Assembly (NCBI GenBank): GCA_029247365.1
Contig: JAQWLJ010000003.1
Span: forward strand, 1 to 64,000
DNA length: 64,000 nucleotides
Origin: Acidimicrobiales bacterium
Lineage (GTDB): Bacteria > Actinomycetota > Acidimicrobiia > Acidimicrobiales > Aldehydirespiratoraceae
Direction: 5' to 3'
Shown here: one piece after another, positions 27,023 through 36,436 of the stretch
Position numbering within the stretch: the stretch's first letter is position 1
How the letters are laid out: every line of letters starts with the position of its first letter
Made by a program: the position numbers and the translations under genes
The notes under the pieces: generated by a model
Databases searched by the model: none
What the model saw: the letters and a program-made list of their open reading frames with translations, nothing else
Told to the model about the DNA's origin: nothing

Positions 27023-27028
27023 TGAGGA
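27023..27028 (+). promoter_or_regulatory. Ribosome-binding site that sets the trpB2 start
   Basis: GAGGAG lies 8 bases before the ATG at 27037. An earlier in-frame ATG at 27022 overlaps this site, so the start at 27037 (MAADYSKIL) is preferred. Confidence 0.7.
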
Positions 27029-27036
27029 GAATTTCC

Positions 27037-28407
27037 ATGGCCGCCGACTACAGCAAGATTCTGCTCGACGAATCCGAGATGCCCACCCAGTGGTACAACA
27101 TCATCCCGGATCTCCCGACGCCGCCACCGCCGCCGCTGCACCCTGGGACCCACGAGCCGATCGGCCCCGACGATCTGGCCCCGCTGTTCCCGATGGCCCT
27201 GATCATGCAGGAGGTCTCGACGGACTCCTACATCGACATCCCCGGCGGTGTCCTCGACGTCTACAAGCTGTGGCGCCCGAGCCCACTGTTTCGAGCCCGC
27301 CGCCTTGAGCAGCTCCTCGATACGCCGGCGCGCATCTACTACAAGTACGAGGGGGTGAGCCCAGCCGGGTCACACAAGCCGAACACCTCAGTTCCGCAGG
27401 CCTACTTCAACCATCAAGAGGGCATCACGAAGCTGACCACCGAGACCGGCGCCGGTCAGTGGGGCAGTTCGCTGGCCTTTGCCACCGCCCAGTACGGCAT
27501 CGAATGCGAGGTCTGGCAGGTCGCAGCCTCGTATCGAGCCAAGCCCCATCGCAAGACGATGATGGAGATCTGGGGCGCAACGGTGCACCCGTCGCCGAGC
27601 GAGGTCACCGAGTACGGACGCTCACTGCTGGCCGAGAACCCCGATCACAACGGAAGTCTCGGCATCGCGATCTCCGAAGCCGTGTCGATGGCGGTGGAAG
27701 ACCCGAACACCCGCTACGCGCTGGGTTCGGTCCTCAACCATGTCCTGTTGCATCAGACGATCATCGGCGAGGAGGCCCTGTTGCAACTGGCCAAGGTTGG
27801 GGAACAGCCCGACGTGCTGGTGGGCTGCACCGGTGGTGGCTCAAACTTTGGCGGCCTGAGCTTCCCCTTCCTTCGCGAGAAGCTCGCCGGCAACATGAAC
27901 CCCACCATTCGCTGCGTCGAACCCGCCGCGTGCCCATCGCTGAGCAAGGGCGAGTACCGCTACGACTTCGGCGACACGGCGGGGATGACCCCACTGGTGA
28001 AGATGCACACACTCGGCCATCAGTTCATACCCGACCCGATCCACGCCGGAGGTCTGCGCTACCACGGCATGTCACCGCTGGTCTCGCACCTGTACGAAAC
28101 GGGGCTGGTCGAGGCCGAGGCGATCGGCCAGACCGAGTGCTTCACCGGTGCGATGCAGTTCGCTCGCACCGAGGGCATCGTTCCAGCGCCCGAGCCGACC
28201 CATGCAATCGCCGCTGCGATCCGCGAGGCCAACCGGTGCAAGGAGTCGGGTGAAGAGAAGGTGATTCTCACTGCGTTGTGCGGCCACGGTCACCTTGATC
28301 TCGCCGCCTATAAGCAGTTCCTGTCCGGCGAGATGATCGACTACGACCTCAGTGACGACGCCATCGCTAACGCGATGGAACAGGTTCCGGTCATCGCCGA
28401 GGGATAG
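27037..28407 (+). CDS. TrpB2-type tryptophan synthase beta-like protein
   Basis: The 456-residue PLP enzyme belongs to the long TrpB2 class: an N-terminal extension ([20 protein letters not shown]), the PLP Lys in AGSHKPNTS (K114), [12 protein letters not shown], and the phosphate-binding [11 protein letters not shown]. TrpB2 proteins make tryptophan from indole and serine or act as stand-alone serine/indole enzymes, and often are not paired with trpA. No trpA, trpC or trpD is nearby, so it is a stand-alone copy. The start is set by a GAGGAG site. Confidence 0.88.
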   Translation: MAADYSKILLDESEMPTQWYNIIPDLPTPPPPPLHPGTHEPIGPDDLAPLFPMALIMQEVSTDSYIDIPGGVLDVYKLWRPSPLFRARRLEQLLDTPARIYYKYEGVSPAGSHKPNTSVPQAYFNHQEGITKLTTETGAGQWGSSLAFATAQYGIECEVWQVAASYRAKPHRKTMMEIWGATVHPSPSEVTEYGRSLLAENPDHNGSLGIAISEAVSMAVEDPNTRYALGSVLNHVLLHQTIIGEEALLQLAKVGEQPDVLVGCTGGGSNFGGLSFPFLREKLAGNMNPTIRCVEPAACPSLSKGEYRYDFGDTAGMTPLVKMHTLGHQFIPDPIHAGGLRYHGMSPLVSHLYETGLVEAEAIGQTECFTGAMQFARTEGIVPAPEPTHAIAAAIREANRCKESGEEKVILTALCGHGHLDLAAYKQFLSGEMIDYDLSDDAIANAMEQVPVIAEG

Positions 28408-28483
28408 CCGACGTCGATTCCGATCCAAGGAGGGCTCCCGACTGCCGCATCGGCATGAGGGTCGATCTCCGTACTCCTCCCCA

Positions 28484-28993
28484 ATGACCTGGTTTTCCGC
28501 TCGAACGGTTGCGCATTCTTGCGTGCCGGTGCCTCCCGACTCGATCTGGCAGATCCTGACTGATCCTGCCGTGCTGGCCACGCTCACGCCGCTGGTGCGT
28601 TCAATCGAGCCTCACGGCGAGCATTGGCGATGGACGCTGCACGGCATCGACGGCCTCGGTGTTCGAGCCCAGGCGACCTTTACCGAACAGATGGAGTTCA
28701 TCGCGGGGCGACGCATCATCTTCACACCAGCCCCACCGCCCGGTTCTCCCGAACGCGCGGCGATCGACGGCGTCTATATGCTTGACCCGTCACCCGATGG
28801 CGGGTGTGAGGTTGGGATTGATCTCACTGCGCGGGTCGACCTTCCGCTACCGGGCATTGCCCGCCGGACGGTCGAGTCCATCATGGGGGCGACGATGCGG
28901 TCGACCGGGGAGCGCTTCGCGACGAATCTGTATGAACATCTCGGTCTTGATCCAGCCGATGCCAACATCGAAGGGGACGACACAGCACGATGA
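28484..28993 (+). CDS. SRPBCC (START-like) protein 1
   Basis: I start at the ATG at 28484 (MTWFSARTVAHSCVPVPPD), giving 169 residues; the earlier part of the open frame overlaps trpB2. The pattern of VPPDSIWQILTDPAVLATLTPLV followed by alternating strands and a C-terminal helix (GIARRTVESIMGATMRSTGERFATNLYEHL) fits the SRPBCC hydrophobic-ligand-binding fold. No catalytic residues can be named. It is the first of three SRPBCC genes in this cluster and is coupled (ATGA) to the second. Confidence 0.75.
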   Translation: MTWFSARTVAHSCVPVPPDSIWQILTDPAVLATLTPLVRSIEPHGEHWRWTLHGIDGLGVRAQATFTEQMEFIAGRRIIFTPAPPPGSPERAAIDGVYMLDPSPDGGCEVGIDLTARVDLPLPGIARRTVESIMGATMRSTGERFATNLYEHLGLDPADANIEGDDTAR

Positions 28994-29403
28994 CGAAGAC
29001 AAAGCAGATGAGAAAAGTATGGGCCCGCCGAACGATTGAGGCCCCCACCCCGGAGGTGTGGCAACTACTAATCGACACCTCGACGTGGCCCGTGTGGGGT
29101 CCGTCGGTTCGTGGCGCAACAGTGAACCAACCCGAACTCGCGCTCGGTGCAACCGGAACGGTCGACACGATCGCCGGTGTGCGACTTCCGTTCGAGATCA
29201 CGGCGTTCGACGCCGGTTGCCGCTGGGAATGGCGTGTCGCCAGGCTTGCGGCCACCGACCATGTCGTCCGCGCCCTGGATGAACGCCGCTGCGAAGTCGC
29301 ATTCGGTGTGCCCGTGATTGCTGCGCCGTATCTCGCCGTGTGTCGCGTTGCGCTCCAACGGATCGAGACGCTGGCCACAGAGCGACCGGGGGTCACAGCA
29401 TGA
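28990..29403 (+). CDS. SRPBCC (START-like) protein 2
   Basis: The 137-residue protein has the polyketide-cyclase-like start RRTIEAPTPEVWQLLIDTSTWPVWGPSV, typical of small SRPBCC proteins, with a predicted internal hydrophobic cavity. Function is unknown. It overlaps its neighbours by four bases on both sides, which argues for coordinated synthesis with SRPBCC 1 and the NAD(P)-binding protein downstream. Confidence 0.78.
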   Translation: MTKTKQMRKVWARRTIEAPTPEVWQLLIDTSTWPVWGPSVRGATVNQPELALGATGTVDTIAGVRLPFEITAFDAGCRWEWRVARLAATDHVVRALDERRCEVAFGVPVIAAPYLAVCRVALQRIETLATERPGVTA

Positions 29404-30887
29404 GGGTGGCCGTTCTTGGATCAACCGGATACGTCGGTGGTCGTCTCGTCCCCAAGCTCCTCGATGCCGGACACGAAGTCCGATGCCTCGTGCGCACGCC
29501 CGAGAAGCTCGCTTCGGTGGAATGGCGTCCCGCCGTCGAAGTCGTACAGGCCGACGTACTCGACGAGGCATCGATGGTCGCAGCCCTCGACAGCATCGAT
29601 GCCGTATTCTACCTAGTGCATGCGATGGGTCTCTCCGGAGACTTCGAGCAAACCGATCGCATCGGTGCTGAGAACACCTGTGCGGCCGCCGCGGCGACTG
29701 GCGTCGGCCGCATCGTGTACCTCGGCGGACTGGGCGAAGACGACCCGACCCAGTTGTCGGACCACCTCGCCAGCCGTCATGAGGTCGGCGAGATCCTCGC
29801 CTCAGGACCAGTTCCGGTGACCGAATTGCGCGCTGCGGTGATCATCGGATCCGGCAGCGCGTCGTTTGAGATGCTCCGCCATCTGGCCGAGGTTTTGCCT
29901 GCAATGATCTGCCCGCGCTGGGTCACAACCACGAAGTGCCAGCCGATCGCGATCGCCGACGTCCTCAACCACCTCGCCGGGGTCCTCGAGCTCGAGGACG
30001 AGGGTGATCAGATCTTCGAAATCGGTGGTCCTGACGTCTTGACCTATCGCGAGATGATGCATCGCTATGCCAGCATCGCTGGCCTTCGTCGCCGCCTGAT
30101 CGCACCGGTCCCGGTGCTCACCCCGAGACTGTCCTCGCACTGGGTCAACCTCGTCACGCCACTCCCCTACGGCTTGGCCCGACCTCTCGTCGACAGCCTG
30201 ATCAACGACGTCGTGGTCGATCCCGCTCGCGACATCGGAAACGTTATCGACCACACACCCCTCACCATCGACCAAGCGATCGAGCGCGCCTTGGCTGTCG
30301 TCGGTGATCTCGAGATCAAAACCAGTTGGATGGACAGTGCACGAGCACGCACGCCAGCACAGCCGATGCCCCAGGATCCCGATTGGGCCGGCGGCACCAT
30401 TTATCAAAACATCCAGGTCGTCCACAGCGAAGCCGATATCAACGCCTTGTTCGGTGCGGTGACAGGGATCGGCGGCGAGCGCGGCTGGTACGCCGCCAAC
30501 GTCTTGTGGACCATGCGAGGCGGGATCGACAAGCTTGTCGGCGGCGTAGGGATGCGGCGGGGGCGTCGCCACCCCGATGATTTGCGGGTGGGCGACGCGC
30601 TCGATTTCTTCCGTGTCGAGGCGCATGAACCCCCCTCACTGCTGCGTCTGCGCGCCGAGATGCTCGTGCCCGGTGATGCCTGGCTCGAGTGGCGAATCGT
30701 TGCCAACTCCAACGGCGGCTCCGAGTTGCGCCAGCTCGCCCGGTTCCATCCGCGCGGCGTTGCGGGACGCCTCTACTGGTGGATCCTCTTGCCGCCTCAC
30801 AAAGTGATCTGGAGACGCCTCGCCGAACGACTGGCAGCTGCCGGCAGTCGCCAGGCGCTGCATCCGGATCCAGACCGAACGCCGTAG
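29400..30887 (+). CDS. NAD(P)-binding SDR with DUF2867 C-terminal domain
   Basis: From the ATG at 29400 the protein has 495 residues. The N-terminal half is an atypical SDR (VAVLGSTGYVGGRLVPKLL, ending after about 290 residues). The C-terminal half (from about residue 325, WAGGTIYQNIQ) is a DUF2867-type SRPBCC-like domain with RGWYAANVLWTMRGGIDKLVGG. This fusion occurs in many Actinobacteria and Proteobacteria; its substrate is not known to me. The C-terminal domain is itself START-like, which fits the three free SRPBCC proteins around it and suggests a lipid-like substrate. Confidence 0.88.
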   Translation: MRVAVLGSTGYVGGRLVPKLLDAGHEVRCLVRTPEKLASVEWRPAVEVVQADVLDEASMVAALDSIDAVFYLVHAMGLSGDFEQTDRIGAENTCAAAAATGVGRIVYLGGLGEDDPTQLSDHLASRHEVGEILASGPVPVTELRAAVIIGSGSASFEMLRHLAEVLPAMICPRWVTTTKCQPIAIADVLNHLAGVLELEDEGDQIFEIGGPDVLTYREMMHRYASIAGLRRRLIAPVPVLTPRLSSHWVNLVTPLPYGLARPLVDSLINDVVVDPARDIGNVIDHTPLTIDQAIERALAVVGDLEIKTSWMDSARARTPAQPMPQDPDWAGGTIYQNIQVVHSEADINALFGAVTGIGGERGWYAANVLWTMRGGIDKLVGGVGMRRGRRHPDDLRVGDALDFFRVEAHEPPSLLRLRAEMLVPGDAWLEWRIVANSNGGSELRQLARFHPRGVAGRLYWWILLPPHKVIWRRLAERLAAAGSRQALHPDPDRTP

Positions 30888-30913
30888 ACCTCACCACCGA
30901 CCCGAGGTAAATC

Positions 30914-31360
30914 ATGCCCCGCTACGTCGTTACCGTGATGTCTCCGCTTTCGCCCGAGGAGGCGTTTGCCTACATGGCAGACCTCGCTCACTTCGCAGCG
31001 TGGGACCCCGGGGTTGCCGATGCTCGTCAAGTCGTGGGCGACGGGCCGGGCCTCGGTGCCACATACGACGTCGGAGTTCGTGGTGTCGTCGGGGTGCTCA
31101 CTCTGCGATACCGGATCACTGCCTTTGAGGAGCCCCAGCGCTTCGTAGCGGAGGCTCGGTCGTGCGCACTCACCTCTCTCGACACGATCACGGTCGAGGC
31201 CAACGAGAACGGCTCGACCGTCATCTACGACGCAGCGCTGACCCTCAACGGCGTTCTGGGTCTGGCGAACCCACTCCTCGGATTCGCTTTCCGAGTGATC
31301 GGCGATCGCGCCGCCGCCGGGCTGGTCAGCGCCCTCAGCGGCCGGAAGGCCCCGCGATGA
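30914..31360 (+). CDS. SRPBCC (START-like) protein 3
   Basis: The 148-residue protein has an SRPBCC start (VVTVMSPLSPEEAFAYMADLAHFAAWDPGV) and a C-terminal helix. A GAGG site lies just upstream of the ATG. Its stop overlaps the ATG of the next SDR gene. Its length and start resemble those of SRPBCC 2, though the two are not obvious recent duplicates. Confidence 0.78.
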   Translation: MPRYVVTVMSPLSPEEAFAYMADLAHFAAWDPGVADARQVVGDGPGLGATYDVGVRGVVGVLTLRYRITAFEEPQRFVAEARSCALTSLDTITVEANENGSTVIYDAALTLNGVLGLANPLLGFAFRVIGDRAAAGLVSALSGRKAPR

Positions 31361-32349
31361 ATCTGTCGCAGATGCTCGACGCGGCCATCGAGGGACCGGT
31401 GGTTACCAGCTTCACCCGGTTCGGCTACGACGCCCGTCGCCGCCTCGAGAAATGGACGCCGCTCGACATTTACGACCTTCAGGGCCGGGTGATCACCCTG
31501 ACCGGGGCGACGTCAGGCTTGGGCCGGGCTGCAGCGGAACAGCTGGCCCGGTGCGGTGCGACCTTAGTCCTCGTCGGCCGTAACCCCGAGCGAAACGAAG
31601 AGACGGCCGCTGCAATCACATCGGTGACAGGGAATTCGACCGTGTCGCATTTCGCGGCTGACATGGGTGACCAGGAGCAGGTGCGGGCCCTTGCCGAGCA
31701 CATCCTCGTCGCGCACGATCGACTCGACGTCGTGATCCACAACGCAGGCGCACTGAGCACGACTCGCCAGACGGCTCCCGGCGGTACTGAGATGACGGTG
31801 GCTAGTCAGGTTGTGGGGCCATTCCTGTTGACCAGCCTGTTGCTCGACCGCCTCGCAGCCTCCGCCCCGTCTCGTGTGATCACGATGTCGTCGGGCGGGA
31901 TGTACACCGCCCCTGTTCACGTCGGTGGACTACAGATGGACGAACACACCTACCGGGGAACAGAGCAATACGCTCGGGCGAAGCGGGCCCAGGTCGTGCT
32001 CAACGAGATGTGGGCCAAACAGGCTGGTGAACGTGCGATCCACTTCCACTCGATGCACCCTGGGTGGGCATCGACGCCAGGGGTTGACGCAGCGTTGCCA
32101 CGCTTTGCAGCGGTGATGGGGCCGACCCTTCGCAGCGCCGAGCAGGGCGCCGACACACTCGTGTGGCTTGCTGCCGACGACGGCGCACCGCTCGACACCA
32201 ACGGAGGGTTCTGGCTCGATCGGCGACGCCGCTCGACCCACCGGCTTCCCGCCACATGGCGGTCCGACACGCCCGAGCGGCGAGCCCGGCTGTGGGACTG
32301 GCTCGCCGAGATGACCGGTTGTCAGGTTCCCTGGGCCGGGTCAGCCTGA
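31357..32349 (+). CDS. DHRS12-like short-chain dehydrogenase
   Basis: From the ATG at 31357 the protein has 330 residues. The N-terminal extension (SFTRFGYDARRRLEKW) precedes the Rossmann motif TGATSGLGRAAAEQL, a HNAGAL segment, MSSGGMYTAP and the YARAKRAQ Tyr/Lys pair. This arrangement matches DHRS12-type SDRs. The substrate is unknown. It closes the coupled SRPBCC cluster and points to modification of a hydrophobic molecule together with the DUF2867 protein. Confidence 0.85.
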   Translation: MNLSQMLDAAIEGPVVTSFTRFGYDARRRLEKWTPLDIYDLQGRVITLTGATSGLGRAAAEQLARCGATLVLVGRNPERNEETAAAITSVTGNSTVSHFAADMGDQEQVRALAEHILVAHDRLDVVIHNAGALSTTRQTAPGGTEMTVASQVVGPFLLTSLLLDRLAASAPSRVITMSSGGMYTAPVHVGGLQMDEHTYRGTEQYARAKRAQVVLNEMWAKQAGERAIHFHSMHPGWASTPGVDAALPRFAAVMGPTLRSAEQGADTLVWLAADDGAPLDTNGGFWLDRRRRSTHRLPATWRSDTPERRARLWDWLAEMTGCQVPWAGSA

Positions 32350-32942
32350 TCGATCCAGTCGCGCAACGAGTCGAAGTCGGCGAACGCGGGCAAATCCGGG
32401 TTCTCGTCGGTGACGTTCTTTGGTGCATGAACGAGCGCACCAGCGTTGGCTGCACGGATCATCGAGAGGTCGTTGTAGGAGTCCCCGGCGGCAACCACCT
32501 GGAAGTTCAGTGATCGGAAGGCCTCGACTGACCGCCGTTTATGATCGTCGATCCGCAGCACATAGTCGACGATGTGGCCATCGCGGACATGGAGCTGATG
32601 GCACAGAATCGTCGGATGCCCAAGCTGCTTCATAAGCGGCGATGCGAACTGCTGGAACGTGTCGCTTAACAGCACCACCTGGTAGGCGCCGCGGAGCTCG
32701 TCAAGAAAGTCCTTCGCTCCATCGAGAGGGCCCATGTCTGCCAGCACGTCTCGGAGATCGGCCATACCGACCCCCTCTCGTTCAAGGATCTCGAGTCGGT
32801 ACGTCATGAGCTTGTCGTAGTTGGGCTCGTCTCGGGTTGTGCGGCGGAGATCGTCGATGCCGGTGCGGATGGCAAGGTTGACCCACACCTCCGGGATGAG
32901 AACCCCCTCGACGTCGAGGGTCACGAGTTTCTGCGGCCGCAT
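32322..32942 (-). CDS. thrH: ThrH, phosphoserine phosphatase/homoserine phosphotransferase
   Basis: From the internal ATG (MRPQKLVTLDVEGVLIPE) the protein has 206 residues, the usual ThrH length. The HAD motif I is LDVEGVL, the DxE variant seen in ThrH, and there are LSDTF, KRRSVEAF and AAGDSYNDLSM motifs. ThrH dephosphorylates phosphoserine and can transfer phosphate to homoserine. The gene is convergent with the SDR (28 bases of overlap at the 3' ends) and divergent from the esterase gene. Confidence 0.9.
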   Translation of the reverse strand: MRPQKLVTLDVEGVLIPEVWVNLAIRTGIDDLRRTTRDEPNYDKLMTYRLEILEREGVGMADLRDVLADMGPLDGAKDFLDELRGAYQVVLLSDTFQQFASPLMKQLGHPTILCHQLHVRDGHIVDYVLRIDDHKRRSVEAFRSLNFQVVAAGDSYNDLSMIRAANAGALVHAPKNVTDENPDLPAFADFDSLRDWIDQADPAQGT

Positions 32943-32966
32943 GGCCGGTGATGGTAGCTGTAGGGC

Positions 32967-33902
32967 ATGCAGTCCCCTTCCGAGATACCGCGAACCGGCA
33001 TCAGTTCCGAAGCTGAGGCCTGGCTTCGCGCCAACCCGCCTGCTCCTCGACCCGCAATCGATGCGCATAACGCCGAGCTGATCCGCGCCGCAGTGCGTGA
33101 AGGTTGGGAACCATCGATGGCTGCGGCACGGGCCGAATTTGCGGTCAGAGAGCGCCTGGTTGAGATCGGCGGGGTCGAATGCCTCGAAGTCACTCCCACC
33201 TCCGGATCCGCGAGCGGTGGCACCGTCGTGTACTTCTTCGGCGGTGGGCACACCGTCGGCTCACCTGAGGAGGACATCGTCATCGCGGCTCCGCTCGCGG
33301 TCCTGGCCGGCGTGCGAGTTATCGCCCCCCGCTACCCGCTCGCACCGGAACATCCGTATCCGGCTGCGGTCGACTGTGCCGAGACGGTCTACCGGGCGCT
33401 AGTCGACAGCACGGACTCGGCTCGGCTTGTCGTCGCTGGCGAGTCCGCAGGCGGGAACCTCGCCCTTGCGCTCTTCCAACGGGTCCGTACCGCCGGCCTC
33501 TCAATGCCCACGGCCTTCGCGCTGCTCTCACCGTGGGCAGACATGGGGTTCACAGGGGACAGTCACATCACCAACCGTGACCCGTCACTCTCACTGACCG
33601 AACGTGATCGTGCCGACATGGCCTCGCTCTACCGGGGCGAAACACCGGCCGACGACCCGCTGATCTCCCCCATCCATGCCGACTTCACCGGTCTGCCACC
33701 GACATTCATGACCACCGGAACGCGCGACCTCCTGCTGTCCGACGTGGTCCGCCTCGACACCGCCATGCGGATTGATGGGGTCGATGCGACACTGCGCGTT
33801 TGGGAGGGCATGTGGCACGTGTTCGAGTTCTACCGGCAGCTCCCCGAAGCGCGGGCGTCAATGGCCGAGATCGCCGCCTTCGTGGCCGATCAGCTCGCGT
33901 AA
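32967..33902 (+). CDS. Alpha/beta hydrolase, hormone-sensitive-lipase type
   Basis: The 311-residue protein has the nucleophile elbow GESAGGN, the acid in TGTRDLLLSD and the His in WEGMWHVF, so the catalytic triad is complete. The oxyanion-hole motif usually written HGGG is FGGG here (YFFGGGHTVG), with Phe in place of the first His. The APRYPLAPEHPYPAAV segment is typical of the family. Ester or lactone hydrolysis is likely; the substrate is unknown. It is divergent from thrH with only 24 bases between the starts. Confidence 0.87.
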   Translation: MQSPSEIPRTGISSEAEAWLRANPPAPRPAIDAHNAELIRAAVREGWEPSMAAARAEFAVRERLVEIGGVECLEVTPTSGSASGGTVVYFFGGGHTVGSPEEDIVIAAPLAVLAGVRVIAPRYPLAPEHPYPAAVDCAETVYRALVDSTDSARLVVAGESAGGNLALALFQRVRTAGLSMPTAFALLSPWADMGFTGDSHITNRDPSLSLTERDRADMASLYRGETPADDPLISPIHADFTGLPPTFMTTGTRDLLLSDVVRLDTAMRIDGVDATLRVWEGMWHVFEFYRQLPEARASMAEIAAFVADQLA

Positions 33903-34999
33903 ACGGCGAGCGGCTCGCCGAAACAGCCTTCAGGGATCACGATGCCGAGACCCGGGCCCCCGGCGGGAATCGGCACCATCCCGTCAATAATCCGGACCCC
34001 GTTCACGTCGTCGTAGTGACCCTGCTGATAGCCCGCACTGGTCCATGCGCCACGGCTGTAGCGAGGATCCATCGTCGATCCGACATGGTTGCATGCCGCG
34101 CTGATGATGTCGCCGCCCCACGAGTCGTCAAAAGACGTCGGCACCCGGGTGGCGAGGCAGAGGTCTCGCACAGCGCGCATCGCGCTGATACCACCGATGC
34201 GAGTGAGCTTCATCCCAAAGCCATTGGCGAGCCCGCTGCCGATAGCGCGTGAGATGGTTGCGAGATCGGTGGCCGATTCGTCGAGCAGCAGCGGGTGAGA
34301 GATTGATGGCTTGATCGCCTCAAGATCGGCGTAGGTCGCGCATGGTTGCTCCATCGCAAAAGCCAGGCCGCGGCACGCGTTCGAGAAGCGGATCGCCTGG
34401 TCGGTGGTCCACCCCATGTTCGTATCAACGCTCCAATCGGTGCCGGGGCGAACAACATCGGCGACGGCGTGCGCTGCAGCGATATCGGCCTCGACTCGGC
34501 GACCTCCTGCTTTGAGCTGCAACTTGGTGTGGCCAGCGTCTTGCAGCCGGATCGCTTCGACTGCGGCTTCCTCCGGTGTGCCAATCCCGATCACGTGATA
34601 CGTCGGCACGGGATTGCTCAACGGGCCCCCGAGCAGATCGCAGACCCGTAGATCGGTGGCCTTGCCAAGAAGATCCCAGCACGCAATGTCAAGCGCAGAC
34701 TTGGCCGCGACACCGCCGTAGATCGCAGCACTCATCGCTTGCCACACAACGCCGATCTGTCGCGGATCGAGACCGACGAGCCGGGGAGCGGCCAACGTCA
34801 GATCCGCTCGAACACTTGCTGCGTGGGAGACCTGGGCCATCGGCCCGGTCATACAGACCTCACCCCAGCCGACATGGTCGGTATCGGTCACAACCTCGAC
34901 GATCGTCGAGTCGGGGTCACCGACCCGCGCACTCGACATCGAGTAGTCGCCCACCTTCGGCAGGGTCTTTCCGTACACGCGTACTTCGGTGACCTTCAC
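33890..34999 (-). CDS. Enolase-superfamily (MLE subgroup) dehydratase/racemase
   Basis: The 369-residue protein has the N-terminal capping domain and barrel of the muconate-lactonising subgroup. The KxK-like pair is in TKLQLKAGG, metal ligands fall in SVDTNMGW, AMEQPC and LLDESATD, and the acid-base Lys in GMKLTRIGG. DDSWGGD follows. The overall pattern is closest, in my recollection, to cis-3-hydroxy-L-proline dehydratase and related proline-betaine enzymes, but the substrate is unproven. The 3' end overlaps the convergent esterase by 13 bases. Confidence 0.82.
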   Translation of the reverse strand: MKVTEVRVYGKTLPKVGDYSMSSARVGDPDSTIVEVVTDTDHVGWGEVCMTGPMAQVSHAASVRADLTLAAPRLVGLDPRQIGVVWQAMSAAIYGGVAAKSALDIACWDLLGKATDLRVCDLLGGPLSNPVPTYHVIGIGTPEEAAVEAIRLQDAGHTKLQLKAGGRRVEADIAAAHAVADVVRPGTDWSVDTNMGWTTDQAIRFSNACRGLAFAMEQPCATYADLEAIKPSISHPLLLDESATDLATISRAIGSGLANGFGMKLTRIGGISAMRAVRDLCLATRVPTSFDDSWGGDIISAACNHVGSTMDPRYSRGAWTSAGYQQGHYDDVNGVRIIDGMVPIPAGGPGLGIVIPEGCFGEPLAVYAS

Positions 35000-35063
35000 G
35001 AAACCGAAGCGTAGACCTGCGGGTAGGTGGTGTCAGCTGGACGGCCAGGATCCGGCGCTGGGG

Positions 35064-36023
35064 CTAGCCCTTACCTCGGGCAATGACCTCATAGCCTGCC
35101 TCTTCAGGCTCATCGTCGATCATCTCCGCCGGGAAGCCAGGCGCAAGGATCTCAAGACCGGTCGCCTCCTCGAGGCGCTTGATGATGTTGGGCGACCACT
35201 CGCGAGCGCCAAAGCGCTCCATGCCGTCGTTGAAGATGTCGATCATCACCGGGTTGATCTCGAGCGGCACACCAGCTCGATCGGCGACCTGCTGGAACAA
35301 GGTGATGTCCTTCACCACGAGGTCCATCGTAAAGTTGATATCGCGGCTGCCGTTGAGGATGACCTGGCTCTCAGTCTCGTGGACGAACGAATTGCCCGAC
35401 GAGATCCGGATGGCCTCATAGGTGGTGTTCAGATCCATCCCGGCGGCCTTCGCCGTCACAAGTGCTTCCGCGCAGGTAAGCAGATTGGCCGTCGCCAGGT
35501 AGTTGGTCAGAACCTTCAGCACCGAGGCCGTGCCGAGCTCACCGGTGTGCAGAATCCGGCGACCCATCGCGGTGAGGATGGGCAGCATTCGCTCGAAGAC
35601 CTCGCGATCGCAGCCAGCGAAGATCGCGATGTTGCCGGTGGTGGCGCGGTGACAGCCACCCGAGACAGGACAGTCGACCGGCGACGCGCCGACCGCAGCG
35701 ACCTTCGCCCCAAGGCGCTTGACCTCGGCTTCGTCGGTGGTCGACATCTCCGCCCAGATCTTGCCAGCGCTAAGCCCGGCAAGCAGCCCGTCGTCAGCCT
35801 CCATGACTGCGGCCGACGCAGCCGGCGACGGAAGACACGTGATGATGAGGTCGCACGCCTCAGCCATCGCCTTCGGCGACTCGGCGAACGTGGCACCTTG
35901 ATCGATGAATGGCTGCGCAAGGGCTCGATCGAGATCGCGAACCATCAGGTTGTAGCCGTTACGGAGCAATGAACCGGAGAGCTTGCCTCCGACGTTGCCC
36001 AAACCAATGAAACCGACCTTCAT
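35064..36023 (-). CDS. Beta-hydroxyacid dehydrogenase (3-hydroxyisobutyrate dehydrogenase family)
   Basis: The 319-residue protein has the NAD(P) motif VGFIGLGNVGG, the substrate-binding DCPVSGGCHRATTG (where the family usually has DAPVSGG), and the catalytic Lys in GTASVLKVLTNYLATA. The family oxidises or reduces beta-hydroxy acids such as 3-hydroxyisobutyrate or tartronate semialdehyde. The C-terminus is about 20 residues longer than usual. It lies 64 bases downstream of the enolase-superfamily gene start on the same strand; joint action is possible but unproven. Confidence 0.87.
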   Translation of the reverse strand: MKVGFIGLGNVGGKLSGSLLRNGYNLMVRDLDRALAQPFIDQGATFAESPKAMAEACDLIITCLPSPAASAAVMEADDGLLAGLSAGKIWAEMSTTDEAEVKRLGAKVAAVGASPVDCPVSGGCHRATTGNIAIFAGCDREVFERMLPILTAMGRRILHTGELGTASVLKVLTNYLATANLLTCAEALVTAKAAGMDLNTTYEAIRISSGNSFVHETESQVILNGSRDINFTMDLVVKDITLFQQVADRAGVPLEINPVMIDIFNDGMERFGAREWSPNIIKRLEEATGLEILAPGFPAEMIDDEPEEAGYEVIARGKG

Positions 36024-36436
36024 GCGAGGCCCTCCCCGAACTCGGTGATCTGGTGGCGCGCATCCTAAGCCCAGGAGTTCCCACCAGAACGCACATCGAT
36101 TTCAACATTTCGAACGTCAGTGCCCTGATCGAGGACTTCATTGGCCGCGACGTTGGTGCCCAGCCCGAGATCTACCAGCGCCATCACCAAGCGGTCTTTG
36201 CGCCCACTGGATCGATGACCAGCGACACCGAACCCTGTGCGGCACGTTCGCGCGACACGCCAGCCCAGACGAGATCATCCAGCGAGGTGCACAGCATCCA
36301 CCAAGCCACATCCGCATCGGGTAATCGCGCTCGAAGACAAGGGCGGCAGTGCCGCATCGGGTGGGCGCGTCGTGCTGCTCGCCGACCTCTCCGCGCCATG
36401 GGGCCACCAGCGTCACTGCGCACTACGGTGCGCCGC
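36024..36436. other. Non-coding stretch upstream of the enoyl-CoA hydratase gene
   Basis: About 410 bases have no convincing gene. Open frames on both strands here lack ribosome-binding sites and recognisable family motifs. It separates divergent genes and should hold the promoters for the dehydrogenase (minus) and the hydratase/MalY/DUF169 operon (plus). Confidence 0.5.
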
